Assembly (NCBI GenBank): GCA_001314815.1
Contig: LJXT01000009.1
Location: forward strand, 1-50,690
Direction of reading: 5' to 3'
DNA length: 50,690 nucleotides
Source of the DNA: Algoriphagus marincola HL-49
GTDB taxonomy: Bacteria > Bacteroidota > Bacteroidia > Cytophagales > Cyclobacteriaceae
A model generated the notes under the pieces. It worked only from the letters and a program-made list of their open reading frames with translations. It ran no database searches and was not told where the DNA came from. Below, in pieces: positions 33,179 to 41,439 of the stretch. How positions within the stretch are numbered: position 1 is the first letter of the stretch; the number at the start of each line of letters is the position of its first letter. A program made the position numbers and the translations under genes.

Positions 33179-34121
33179 GAGTCATTCGGTCAATTAAATA
33201 CAGGGGTCTTCCTTTTACTCCTTCAAAGATCTTCCCAACGTACAATCCTACCACACCTATCATCATCATTAAAATCCCTGAGAAAAATGAAATAGATAGG
33301 ATTAAACTGGTATAGCCTGAGACTGTAATCGATCCCATGAAATACCGAATCAATGTTATACAGGAAAAAAGAAAGCTTAGGATAGACACCAATAGACCTG
33401 CTTTAACCATCAATCGAATAGGTTTATCAGAATAAGCTAAAATGATATCTAAAGCTAGGTTAGCCCTTTTTCGGAAAGAGTAATTGCTTTTGCCTACAAG
33501 CCTATGCTGATGCTCCACTTCAATGGTAGATAACTTGAAGCCCATCCAGCTTACCATGACAGAGAATACTCGTACAGGCTCTCGCATTCTGCGAAATGAT
33601 TCTGCTACTTTGAAATGATATATTCCGAAATTGCCAATGGCAGGATCAAATGTTTTACCAGAAAGATAGGATAAGAAATAGAAAAATATCCTGGAGGTCC
33701 AGACATTCGAGGTTCCATCTTTACGGTTTATCCTTTTCGCCAAGACCACATCATATCCTTTTTGTGCCTCTTGGTAAAGCTTTGGGATTTCCTCAGGTCT
33801 ATCCTGCAAGTCACAGTCCATCACTACAACCCACTCCCCTTTCGCGTGGTCCAAGCCTGCTGTGATGGCATAATGCTGACCAAAATTACGAGATAGCTTG
33901 ATCCCTAAAACTTCCGGGTATTTTCCTGAAAGCATCTCGATCACTTCCCAAGATCCCTCAGGGCAGCCATCGTCCACAAGAATGATTTCTGATTTAAGAT
34001 TTTCGGCATTTAAAGCTGCCAAAATCCTTTGAATCAATTCTTCCAAGGTATTCCCTCCTTTATAAACAGGGACCACCACCGAAATATCAACTGGAAAATT
34101 ACCGTAATCTTGATTTGCCAT
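33150..34121 (-). CDS. GT2 polyprenyl-phosphate glycosyltransferase (GtrB/DPM-like) with two C-terminal TM helices
   Basis: 323 residues. ISVVVPVYKGGNTLEELI at ~13-30, ILVDDGCPEGS at ~47-57, the metal site VVMDCDLQDRPEEIPKL at ~98-114, and RINRKDGTSNVWTSRIFF at ~130-147 match the GtrB/Dpm1-type pattern (D-x-D-x-Q-D-P/R-P-E). Two TM helices near 235-260 and 270-292 anchor it. Such enzymes make undecaprenyl-phosphate-sugar used by GT-C transferases on the far side of the membrane, and three GT-C-like proteins lie in the next module downstream. ATG at 34121. Confidence 0.88.
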   Translation of the reverse strand: MANQDYGNFPVDISVVVPVYKGGNTLEELIQRILAALNAENLKSEIILVDDGCPEGSWEVIEMLSGKYPEVLGIKLSRNFGQHYAITAGLDHAKGEWVVVMDCDLQDRPEEIPKLYQEAQKGYDVVLAKRINRKDGTSNVWTSRIFFYFLSYLSGKTFDPAIGNFGIYHFKVAESFRRMREPVRVFSVMVSWMGFKLSTIEVEHQHRLVGKSNYSFRKRANLALDIILAYSDKPIRLMVKAGLLVSILSFLFSCITLIRYFMGSITVSGYTSLILSISFFSGILMMMIGVVGLYVGKIFEGVKGRPLYLIDRMTHGEYTDESN

Positions 34122-34755
34122 GCGAAGATCAAAAATAAAGAAATATGGCTATTCCTGATTGGGCCTAGGAAATCTATTTGAGTTTTTGGGAGGGGAAATG
34201 AATTAAGAATGTTGAATGAGTAATTAGGAATTGGCTTAGACCTTAATTTTCAATTTGAGGAACTGATGAATTGTAGAAAAGTAGGGCGTTAATTGTTAAG
34301 AGTTAAAGGTTCAGGGTTCATTGTCGAATTGAGGAATCGATGAATTGACGAAAAGTAGAGCGTTAATTGTTAAGTGTTAAACGTTAAGCGTTAAAGGTTC
34401 GGGGTTCTGAGTACTTGGATCTTGGTTCCTACCTTCGGTAGGCAGGCTTGGTACTTCGTCTTGGGATCTATTGTCCACCTACCCAATTAAGGTTTTAAAG
34501 CGCGGAATTATTCTATATAAACTTCATTTTATTTAAAAATGTGGAAAACTACCCTTATCGCATTCCAAAAATTACCCACTTTATGGTATTTTTTTTCCGA
34601 TTATGATTTTTACCTTTGAATCAGGGTGATTAAGCAGCTTTTCTCAACATTGTTTCTAGAAAATTATAAGGGATTTTTTTCAACACTTTTTAGCCCCTTA
34701 ACTTTCATTAAATCAGATACAAAAACAAACCTCTTCTCTCGAAGGGGTTTGTTTT
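34122..34755. repeat. Intergenic island R10 plus AT-rich spacer
   Basis: 34195-34460 is a word-repeat island: gttaattgttaag, ttgtcgaattgagg and gttaagcgttaaagg words and a second copy of ttggttcctaccttcgg at 34422-34438. From 34470 to 34710 the DNA is AT-rich and not repetitive, the likely place for promoter elements of the GT operon; no convincing minus-strand TAnnTTTG pair with a TTTG box is seen. No gene is seen. Confidence 0.7.
34347..34394. repeat. 48-bp direct repeat, right copy
   Basis: Begins gacgaaaagtagagcg; the aminotransferase, acyltransferase and polyprenyl-phosphate GT genes lie between it and the left copy. Confidence 0.8.
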
Positions 34756-34758
34756 TTA
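34717..34758 (-). terminator. Hairpin terminator of the LRR operon
   Basis: AACAAACC and GGGTTTGTTTTTT form a stem around a short TCTTCTCTCGAAG loop (with a CTTC/GAAG inner pairing). On the minus strand it is followed by a TTTGTTTTTG tract. The upstream arm overlaps the TAA stop of the LRR gene at 34756-34758, as compact Bacteroidota terminators often do. Confidence 0.75.
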
Positions 34759-37203
34759 ATAGTATCTAACTTCACAATTTGGGTTTGACTCTCTAAATCG
34801 ATCTACTGTTCGACTACTTAGTCTGGTATTGAAGCAGGATAATTTGATAAGGTTTGGCAAATCTTCAATTGGACGCAGGGAACGGAGGTTGGTGCTTGCT
34901 ACATCGAGTTCTTCCAAACGAAGCAAAGATTCCAAGCCTTTAAGCGCTTTCAAATTAGTCCCGGAAATATTCAATACTCGAAGTTCGGAGAGATTAGACA
35001 GCGATGTCAGATCCTCGATACCCGTATTGGAGATATCCAAACTTGTCAATTGGAACAATGAGGAAACCGGAGTAAAATCAGAAACTGGCACCTGAGATAG
35101 ACGAAGTTTTGTAATCAACCTCAACTCCGCCACAAGACTGATATCTGTCAGTGGAGCGTCAAAAATGGAAAGCTCTCTCAAATTCACAAATGCCTTCAAA
35201 GGAAAGAGGTTGCTAAAGGAAACTCGCTCAAAACTTAAGGCTGATAATGCTGTCAGGTTATGAAGTTGTTCTGTACTTGGGTTTTCCGGAAGGCTGAATT
35301 GCCTTCTGAGCTGCTCACTCCAAGTCTCAGGAAGGGTTTCCCACCAATTTGCCAATTCCTCACTTCTGTAAACCAGGGTCAAATTGGGTTTAATCTGAAG
35401 CAATTGTGGAACTTCCTCCTCCAAGAAGTTAGCCTGATTTACATTCAGGTAGCTAAGATTTCCAAGGCTTTGAATGGGTAGAATACTCTCAATGGGACTT
35501 CCCGAAAAATTCAGTCGTACCAAGGAGTCCAAATTTGTCAAAGGAACCAAATCTTGTACATCTGTATTTTCGGCTTTGACTTCTTGGAGAGTCTTGACCT
35601 CAGATAGCGGCAATAAGTCCGCTATGGGGTTATCTGAGAAGTCAATCTTACGAAGCTTCACGAAACGAGTGATGGGGTTCAGGGTTTTCACTTCCATTCC
35701 CGCAAGGTCCAATGACTCTAGACCAATAGTGGAAGTCAGTAGTTCTACATCCGGGTTTTCTCCCCGAATTTGAGGATTAGCTTTTCGAAGCACATTTTTC
35801 CAGGGCTCCGAAAGAGCTGTCCACCAACTTTCGAGATCCCGAACATGGTGAATCAACAGAACGTCTGAATTTGCTCTGATAAAATTATCTGCTGAGATGA
35901 CCGAAAGCTTGGTCTCATCCGCAAGCACTTTACGGAGATTGGACTTGGCATTCAAGCCGGAAATATCCGCAACTTCCGTATTGGTGATATTGATGGTTTC
36001 CAGCAAATCAAGACCTCTTAGGGGGCTCAAATCAATAATATTGGTCTCCGATAGATCAATATTTTTCAAAGAGTCCAATTCACTTAGGCTAGAAAAATTG
36101 ATCAGGTAATTCTTACTCAAATTAAGCTCCTTCAGACGCTTCAGATCTTTAATATTTTCTGAATTGTTAAACCCACTTTCGGTCAGGTCCAAGTATTGAA
36201 GGTTTTGAAATTCATTCAGCACCTGAAAACTCAGCACAGGTGTGCGGACCATTTTCAGTCTTTCAAGTGACTTCAGATTGAGCAAAGGATCAATTTCCGC
36301 TATTTGGGTTTCAGAAATATCAAGTTGCTTCAAACGCTCGGAATATTTGATGAATTGAATATCTGATGCAGGAGTATTAGAAACATCCAAATACTCCAAA
36401 AATGTAACATTGGAGATTGGTCCCAAGTCCACAATTCGGGTGTCACTAAGATCGATAAACTTGAGTTCGCGAAGCGCCTCAAGCGGAGTCAAATCAAGTA
36501 ATGAATCAGTACCTGATATATCCAAAGAGTCTACCGAAACGAATTTATACAACTCGTCTAAACTGATCGAATCCGTAGCGGAAAGTGTAAATCTATCCAG
36601 GAAATAGCCTTTCCAATGAGGATCCAAAATCTCCCACCATTCCAAAAGTTCTTCATCACGGCTCAGCTTGGTAGTGTAGATGCTGGCGATTTTAAGTTCT
36701 TGGGAGTTTTCTTCAAGATTTACCTCTACAAACCGAGGTTTGGTATCTGTAATTTTGTTCCCGTCTTTAACGGTGGCCTCAATAGTTCTGTCCATGGAGA
36801 CTACAAAAAACACCTCCCCATTTTCTTTCTGACCAGGCTTTACCTCTCTTACTTTAAACTTGAAGTTGACATCCTGAAAAAAAAACTCGATATCCTTCAG
36901 GTAGGCGGTGACATCTTTATTGGTAACTACTTTCCGGTCAAGAACCAGGTCATCTTCCACCTGCACTGTTCCGTCCCTAAATATTTTCAAATAGCTCTCC
37001 CGAATGATGACATCCTTGTCTCGTGTGGAGGTCTCAGAGGAGCCAATGGTATTGAGCAAATATTCCAAAAAGCGGATTTGATCCTCCACTTTTCCGGAAA
37101 ACTCGGTGATTTCCTCCTTGCTGTACCCTTCTATGTCTTGCCCATAGATCGGTAAGCAAGTGATTATCAAAAAGAAAAGTAGAAGAAATCTAATTCGAAC
37201 CAT
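34756..37203 (-). CDS. Exported leucine-rich-repeat protein with three W-W/LRR modules
   Basis: 815 residues. Signal peptide 1-21 (FLLLFFLIITCLPIYGQ). Residues ~25-190 form a domain with IGSSETSTRDKDVII and DVTAYLKDIEFFF that resembles the neighbouring 192-residue protein. From ~195 on there are about 22-residue LRRs of the L-x-x-L-x-x-L-D-I/L-S-x-T-x-I-x-D-L-x-P-L type. Three times a segment W-W-E/T-x-L-x-x-x-W-K/S-x-x-L (LLEWWEILDPHWKGYF, ESWWTALSEPWKNVL, ANWWETLPETWSEQL) starts a new LRR block. It ends NPNCEVRYY without a T9SS sorting domain. It probably sits in the periplasm or at the cell surface and binds protein partners. It overlaps the preceding gene by 14 bases. Confidence 0.75.
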   Translation of the reverse strand: MVRIRFLLLFFLIITCLPIYGQDIEGYSKEEITEFSGKVEDQIRFLEYLLNTIGSSETSTRDKDVIIRESYLKIFRDGTVQVEDDLVLDRKVVTNKDVTAYLKDIEFFFQDVNFKFKVREVKPGQKENGEVFFVVSMDRTIEATVKDGNKITDTKPRFVEVNLEENSQELKIASIYTTKLSRDEELLEWWEILDPHWKGYFLDRFTLSATDSISLDELYKFVSVDSLDISGTDSLLDLTPLEALRELKFIDLSDTRIVDLGPISNVTFLEYLDVSNTPASDIQFIKYSERLKQLDISETQIAEIDPLLNLKSLERLKMVRTPVLSFQVLNEFQNLQYLDLTESGFNNSENIKDLKRLKELNLSKNYLINFSSLSELDSLKNIDLSETNIIDLSPLRGLDLLETINITNTEVADISGLNAKSNLRKVLADETKLSVISADNFIRANSDVLLIHHVRDLESWWTALSEPWKNVLRKANPQIRGENPDVELLTSTIGLESLDLAGMEVKTLNPITRFVKLRKIDFSDNPIADLLPLSEVKTLQEVKAENTDVQDLVPLTNLDSLVRLNFSGSPIESILPIQSLGNLSYLNVNQANFLEEEVPQLLQIKPNLTLVYRSEELANWWETLPETWSEQLRRQFSLPENPSTEQLHNLTALSALSFERVSFSNLFPLKAFVNLRELSIFDAPLTDISLVAELRLITKLRLSQVPVSDFTPVSSLFQLTSLDISNTGIEDLTSLSNLSELRVLNISGTNLKALKGLESLLRLEELDVASTNLRSLRPIEDLPNLIKLSCFNTRLSSRTVDRFRESNPNCEVRYY

Positions 37204-38029
37204 AAATATACTTTTGCAATGTTTCTTTGTCCCCGGTATTGAGTTTGACTAAACTGGAAATCAACCAGCCAGTATTAAATCCGGGTCTATTGAACTGTGC
37301 TACTTCAAAATACCAGCCATCTATTTGAAAAAAGTGAAATTTAACATTACTCACTGTTTCAAATTTCAGGTTTCCTTTTTTCATTTCATAAAGAAAAATC
37401 GTCAAATAATCCGGCGAAAATGAGCTTTCTGTAAAGGCCTCGGGTAGCTCCGAATCTTGAAAAGCCCTTCGTAGATTCATAAAACCCAATTCATGGGAAA
37501 GCGGATGAAGAAAATCCTTTTCATCACCAACAGGCTTATCGAAGAGATTGCGGAAAGGTCCAAAATCCACAGCATCAATTACCCATTCGTAGCCGAGGCC
37601 TTGGGGTTGAATTTTCAGGATCAGGGTTGCTGTTTCCCTTTTTCCCTGAAACATAAATTGAGCTTTCACCTCTGAAAACCAGTCCCCTAGGTGGAATTTG
37701 AGGTATTGAGGGTAATTGTCTGAAAGGACTTGATTGATAAATTGGTTTTTCAGATCAGCACTGATCCCGGTGGTTTCATTATCAAAGAGTCGCAGAATAA
37801 ACTGGCGGCGTAGCTCTTCATTTTGAAAAAGAGAGTCTCCGGTATAAAAGCGGGTATTGCCGTCGGGAGATTCTTCGGCATTGAATCTTCTGAAAAATTG
37901 ATTGAGTTGTTTGGTCGAGGCTGCAAATCGACCATCGTCTTTGATTGTGCCCCCAGAGCCAATGCCCTGGGCGGCTACAATCGAAAGGCTTGCGACAAAT
38001 ATCGCAATGGTAATCAGGGTAATTCTCAT
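37190..38029 (-). CDS. Exported protein of unknown function
   Basis: 279 residues with a clear signal peptide (MRITLITIAIFVASLSIVAAQG, cleavage near residue 20). FFRRFNAEESPDGNTRFY, then FQNEELRRQFILRLFDNE, resembles a conserved type of Bacteroidota secreted protein whose role I do not know. The rest alternates beta strands with aromatic residues, with no membrane segment. It is the third gene of a four-gene set. Start ATG at 38029 with a four-base overlap onto the preceding gene. Confidence 0.6.
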   Translation of the reverse strand: MRITLITIAIFVASLSIVAAQGIGSGGTIKDDGRFAASTKQLNQFFRRFNAEESPDGNTRFYTGDSLFQNEELRRQFILRLFDNETTGISADLKNQFINQVLSDNYPQYLKFHLGDWFSEVKAQFMFQGKRETATLILKIQPQGLGYEWVIDAVDFGPFRNLFDKPVGDEKDFLHPLSHELGFMNLRRAFQDSELPEAFTESSFSPDYLTIFLYEMKKGNLKFETVSNVKFHFFQIDGWYFEVAQFNRPGFNTGWLISSLVKLNTGDKETLQKYIYGSN

Positions 38030-38604
38030 GCGGAAGTCTCAGTCACTCGTACATCGCCGAGCATGACATCCCAAAATTCAATGGTTCTACCCGCGATTTG
38101 GGTTTGTTTTTTCTCTACATAGATCGTGATGTCTTTCTTGGTCGTATCCTTGTAGTTCATTCCGGTCTCGATAGATGTACCTTCGAATCGCTGGAAGATA
38201 GTCACTACACCCACATAGCGGCCATCAGGCTGACGCTCGAGGTCTGAGATGTACTGAATGTCATACCAAGTGATATTTACACGGTCATAATTGAGAGCCA
38301 TCAGACGCTCAAAATATCTTCTGACTTTGTAGTAAGCGATTTCGCTGGTATTGATACTGGATACGCCCATTTCGGCACCCGGTGCGAATAGCTCTTCGGC
38401 TCTATCCATTACCCGGTTGGCTTCAGAAAACTGAGTTTCCTTACTTCCAATAATGGAGATGTATTTACTCAGATCCTTTACTTTCTCCAGAGCAAGAGAA
38501 TCAATAGCTTGCTTTCTAGCAGGGCTGATAGTCTCCGATTGTGCAAAAACTGTTGCTGTGCTGATTAAAAACAAACCTAGAAATAAGATGATATTATTTT
38601 TCAT
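38026..38604 (-). CDS. Exported protein, NTF2-like domain suspected
   Basis: 192 residues. Signal peptide 1-21 (MKNNIILFLGLFLISTATVFAQ). ISIIGSKETQFSEANRVMDR, EELFAPGAEMGVSS, YKVRRYFERL and a PDGRYVGVVTIFQRFEG strand follow; a similar order (IGS-x-ET, then a Y-x-x-x-L helix, then a strand pair) occurs in the LRR protein's N-terminal part and more distantly in the lipoprotein. The pattern suggests a small alpha+beta fold such as NTF2-like, which is inference. No catalytic motif is seen. It is 22 bases downstream of the lipoprotein gene. Confidence 0.6.
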   Translation of the reverse strand: MKNNIILFLGLFLISTATVFAQSETISPARKQAIDSLALEKVKDLSKYISIIGSKETQFSEANRVMDRAEELFAPGAEMGVSSINTSEIAYYKVRRYFERLMALNYDRVNITWYDIQYISDLERQPDGRYVGVVTIFQRFEGTSIETGMNYKDTTKKDITIYVEKKQTQIAGRTIEFWDVMLGDVRVTETSA

Positions 38605-38626
38605 TTTTATAGAGTTCTAGCAGTGA

Positions 38627-39097
38627 TTATTTTCTTCTCAATTCAAGTTCAGATACTTTTCCATTGGCATCCAATCGGATATCGCTGATGAAGTTTAGAT
38701 TCTTTTTGGTATCCTTCAGGTACTCGAGATACTTTCTGATAGTGGTAGGTTCATCATAGTCTTTGATTCCATTTTCTTCATGGATGACGATCAGCACCGG
38801 GGTATCTTGGTTAGAAAACATAGCCAATGTTTGCTCAATTGATTGATTAGCCATAGAGGGACTGCTAGAACCTGCTACAGAATTAAAAGCAGATTCAAGT
38901 TTTTCTACTGCTACTTCTTCTTCGGATGGAGCTGCTGGAGCTGGTGGCGGAGTCTCTTCTACGCGTTCAACGGGTGCTGGTTCGGGCTCAGGTTGAACAG
39001 CTTTCTTTTTGGACTTACAAGCCCCAAGGGCGATGATAGAAACTCCCACGATGAGGAGTGCTCGCTTGAAAGTCAAGGTGATTAACTTTTCTCTCAT
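38627..39097 (-). CDS. Lipoprotein with proline-rich linker
   Basis: 156 residues from ATG at 39097; the longer TTG start at 39151 would put a charged leader before the signal. The lipobox is IIALGAC, with Cys at 27, so a lipid-anchored envelope protein is expected. A K/S-K-K-K stretch is followed by a linker rich in P, E and A (~33-60) and a folded part with NQSIEQTLAMFSNQDTPVLI and TIRKYLEYLKDT, then VSELELRRK at the end. The folded part is similar in plan to the next two exported proteins. It is the first gene of the four-gene operon; a promoter should lie in 39100-39200. Confidence 0.68.
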   Translation of the reverse strand: MREKLITLTFKRALLIVGVSIIALGACKSKKKAVQPEPEPAPVERVEETPPPAPAAPSEEEVAVEKLESAFNSVAGSSSPSMANQSIEQTLAMFSNQDTPVLIVIHEENGIKDYDEPTTIRKYLEYLKDTKKNLNFISDIRLDANGKVSELELRRK

Positions 39098-39526
39098 TTT
39101 TGAATTAAATTTAGTTGTTTGCTTTTTGAGGGGTTTTAAAGATTTTGACAAATTAAATAAAATCAGTGAAGATTAGGACAAAGGACGAGCCAAATCCAAT
39201 TGATACTTTGTCAATTATTGCAAAAATCGGATGAATGGTTGAATTAATAACAAACCAAAGATTGAGTTATTGTTTTTTGGTGAGTTTAAGAAGAAAAGAA
39301 AGAAAAAGATGAGGGTATCAACAGGACCGTTTATATGATTCAAAAGCCTTAAAACTAAAACAGATTTGATTTAAGGACTTCTTACTGGTTAAAAATACCA
39401 ATTTTAGGGGATGTTTTTACTTTGTTTTTATGACGACATTTATGTCAGTGTTAAGTTTTAATCAGGCTAAACCAATAAAAAATGCCCGGGGTTTCTCCAG
39501 GCATTTTTTCTTTGTGATTTGATTGA
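39098..39526. other. Non-coding region with a terminator
   Basis: Lies between the lipoprotein gene and the end of the glycan operon. Low complexity and AT-rich, unlike the word-repeat islands. No gene, no tRNA-like fold and no clear Bacteroidota promoter box is seen. The terminator at 39478-39511 closes the upstream operon; the remaining ~330 bases must hold the promoter of the lipoprotein operon. Confidence 0.5.
39478..39511 (-). terminator. Intrinsic terminator of the 50.7-39.5 kb glycan operon
   Basis: AAAAAATGCC and GGCATTTTTT pair around a CGGGGTTTCTCCA loop; inner CGGGG/CTCC can pair further. The A-run and T-run on the two sides make it usable on both strands. It begins about 15 bases after the last stop codon (39527) in transcription direction. 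Confidence 0.85.
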
Positions 39527-40474
39527 TTAGTCGAGTACTTCTTTTTTGAGATAGGCAGCTTGGGCCTCGGGAGTACAATATTTTTCAAAAAAAGCCTTCC
39601 CCCCTCTAGATATTTTCTCGTGGTAGCCCGGATCGCTGATTATCTCATCCAATTTAGAATCAAATTCCTCCGAAGAATGAATGTATGCGATTTCCTTTCC
39701 CTCTTCAGGGTAAATAGGAAGAACGATGGCAAAAGGAAATGAAAGGACAAATGAACATGCGTTCCAATATTCTGCCAACCGCCAACTAACCGCTCCTAAA
39801 ACAGCAGGATTGTTTAATGAGATGAGGGATTTGGCACTAAGCTCTGAAAAAAGTTTTGGAGAGTAGGTCTTGGTGTTTAGCTCTTCGTCATATCCAAAGT
39901 TATTACCATCTGAGCGGGGAATAAAACCTCCTTCAAATTCAATCTTTGGATGCTTTTTGCATGCCCGGATAAATTCGGCTCTAATTTGATTGGCCCAAGT
40001 TTCCTTTTTCCAAGTACTTCCTGAAAAAAACACATAAGGATGGAAGTGATAATTATCTTCCAGGTTTTTATAATCAGGTCTTTTTCTCAGAATATAGACT
40101 TCTCTTGCAAAGTCTTTGGGCTTTAATTTCGTTAATAAATGAAAATGAAAAGTCTTCAAATATAAGGGTAAGATATTGACTGGATAGTGAGGAAATAAAG
40201 GTCTTACCTTTTCCTGTTGATAGCTTGGATTGTCAAGCAATTTATTGGTAGCAAAATAAAGATGGCATTTTTTGTATAGCTCATCATTCACTCCTACCGG
40301 GTCATGGTTATCGATGACTACCAGTCTACCTTTCAGTGAAAAAATGATAAATCCTCGGTTGTTGAATTTCGAGAATTCAGAGTTTGATTGAAATTTCAAA
40401 TCAAAGAGTTTGGATAGGCTCAGTAAATAGTAGGAAGAATAAAAATTGGGAATGTTATGAATTAAAATAGTCAT
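39527..40474 (-). CDS. Glycosyltransferase-like protein (GT-B, family not assigned)
   Basis: 315 residues. MTILIHNIPNFYSSYYLLSL is followed by strands leading to a C-terminal half with YSPKLFSELSAKSLISLNNP, WRLAEYWNACSFVLSF and IAYIHSSEEFDSKLDEIISD, the C-terminal GT-B plan (clade-1 like) with R-L-x-E-x-x-x-x-x-x at ~234. The typical E-x7-E motif is replaced by WRLAEYWN. Position as last gene of the operon and small size suggest a sugar transferase, but the donor is unknown and an enzymatically inactive role cannot be ruled out. ATG at 40474, two bases after the WecA-like stop. Confidence 0.6.
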   Translation of the reverse strand: MTILIHNIPNFYSSYYLLSLSKLFDLKFQSNSEFSKFNNRGFIIFSLKGRLVVIDNHDPVGVNDELYKKCHLYFATNKLLDNPSYQQEKVRPLFPHYPVNILPLYLKTFHFHLLTKLKPKDFAREVYILRKRPDYKNLEDNYHFHPYVFFSGSTWKKETWANQIRAEFIRACKKHPKIEFEGGFIPRSDGNNFGYDEELNTKTYSPKLFSELSAKSLISLNNPAVLGAVSWRLAEYWNACSFVLSFPFAIVLPIYPEEGKEIAYIHSSEEFDSKLDEIISDPGYHEKISRGGKAFFEKYCTPEAQAAYLKKEVLD

Positions 40475-40476
40475 GA

Positions 40477-41439
40477 TTAGTTCAGGTGATATTTTTCCCG
40501 TATTCTTTTCTTCAGGGCAAGATAAATGAGTGAGAGTGCAATCATTATTGCCCAGGCAATAGTGAGATTTGGGTACTCCCCATAATAAATAAATAGTCCA
40601 AAATTAATAAGCAACTGCAGTATAGCATAAACAAGTGCTATAATTACATGATCGATTTTTACCTGATTGACCAAGTACTGGTACAGGTGGGTTCTATGCG
40701 GTTCAGTGACTTTTTCCCCTTTGATCAATCTCCTGAGTATAGTAAAGAAAACATCAATTCCATATACCAATAAGAACAAAACAATGATCGGATTATGATC
40801 TACCAGGTACCATTTGGTAAGCAGATAGATCATCAAATATGCAAGCGAAATGCTACCGATATCACCTGCAAACATCAGGGCTCTTTTCCTCAAATTAAAA
40901 ATGAAAAAGACCAAAAGAGCTAGAATCTGATATGACAATAGCTGTTCAGGAAAAATTGGTAAATATTCATTAACAGCCAAGAGACTACCGAAAAAGACCA
41001 AGGAGTACAATCCTGTTATTCCATTAATACCATCCATAAAATTGATGGCATTGATAACCCCCAAACCAAAGAAGTAGAAAACCGGAAGAAGGTACCAATC
41101 AATTTGGGAGAAAAGGTTGAGATCCCAAAAAGCAAAGGATAAGGCTAAAAACTGTATCCCGAATCTAAGAAGCCTTGAGATATCAAACATATCATCAAGC
41201 ATGCTGATCGCAGCAATCCACATCATGCCCAAAATCATCCAGGTATTCTGAAAATCATAGGCCATCCACCACAAAAGCACAGCAACGGGAATAAGAATCC
41301 CTCCCCCGCGTACGGTCACTTTAGTATGAGAAGATCTGGAATTGGGACGATCTACTATATCAAACCTTAAGGCTAAACGGTAATAGACTAAGGCGATCAA
41401 CAGAAAAAATAGAAATATGGATAAGTACGAGAGTATCAT
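40477..41439 (-). CDS. WecA/WbpL-like polyprenyl-phosphate sugar-1-phosphate transferase
   Basis: 320 residues with about ten TM segments. Family motifs: FDIVDRPNSRSSH at 26-38, the Asp pair D82-D83 in MLDDMFD, NAINFMDGINGI at ~130-141, FAGDIGS at 190-196, and PHRTHLYQ at ~247-254 (His/Arg specificity loop). These define the PNPT family (MraY/WecA/WbpL), which starts glycan synthesis by moving a HexNAc-1-phosphate onto undecaprenyl phosphate. The epimerase/reductase at 44.3 kb may make its donor, as WbpV does for WbpL in Pseudomonas; that link is inference. TAATG overlap with the asparagine synthase gene. Confidence 0.9.
   Translation of the reverse strand: MILSYLSIFLFFLLIALVYYRLALRFDIVDRPNSRSSHTKVTVRGGGILIPVAVLLWWMAYDFQNTWMILGMMWIAAISMLDDMFDISRLLRFGIQFLALSFAFWDLNLFSQIDWYLLPVFYFFGLGVINAINFMDGINGITGLYSLVFFGSLLAVNEYLPIFPEQLLSYQILALLVFFIFNLRKRALMFAGDIGSISLAYLMIYLLTKWYLVDHNPIIVLFLLVYGIDVFFTILRRLIKGEKVTEPHRTHLYQYLVNQVKIDHVIIALVYAILQLLINFGLFIYYGEYPNLTIAWAIMIALSLIYLALKKRIREKYHLN

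Noticed and set aside
34130..34137. Minus-strand TATTTTTG just upstream of the GtrB-like gene
   Set aside because: It is only eight bases before the ATG, so transcription would start at or inside the gene, and no -33 box is seen.
1340..34460. CRISPR array
   Set aside because: The islands have no constant repeat/spacer periodicity, and there are no cas genes.
34611..34618. TACCTTTG on the plus strand, a match to the Bacteroidota -7 box TAnnTTTG
   Set aside because: No plus-strand gene follows and no TTTG box lies at the right distance; a chance match.
36616..37155. Plus-strand open frame of 179 codons opposite the LRR gene
   Set aside because: Antisense shadow of the signal-peptide and N-terminal part of the LRR protein; no start context or homology.
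34756..37203. Type IX secretion sorting domain on the LRR protein
   Set aside because: The C-terminus ends in LRR sequence (NPNCEVRYY), with no sorting-domain pattern.
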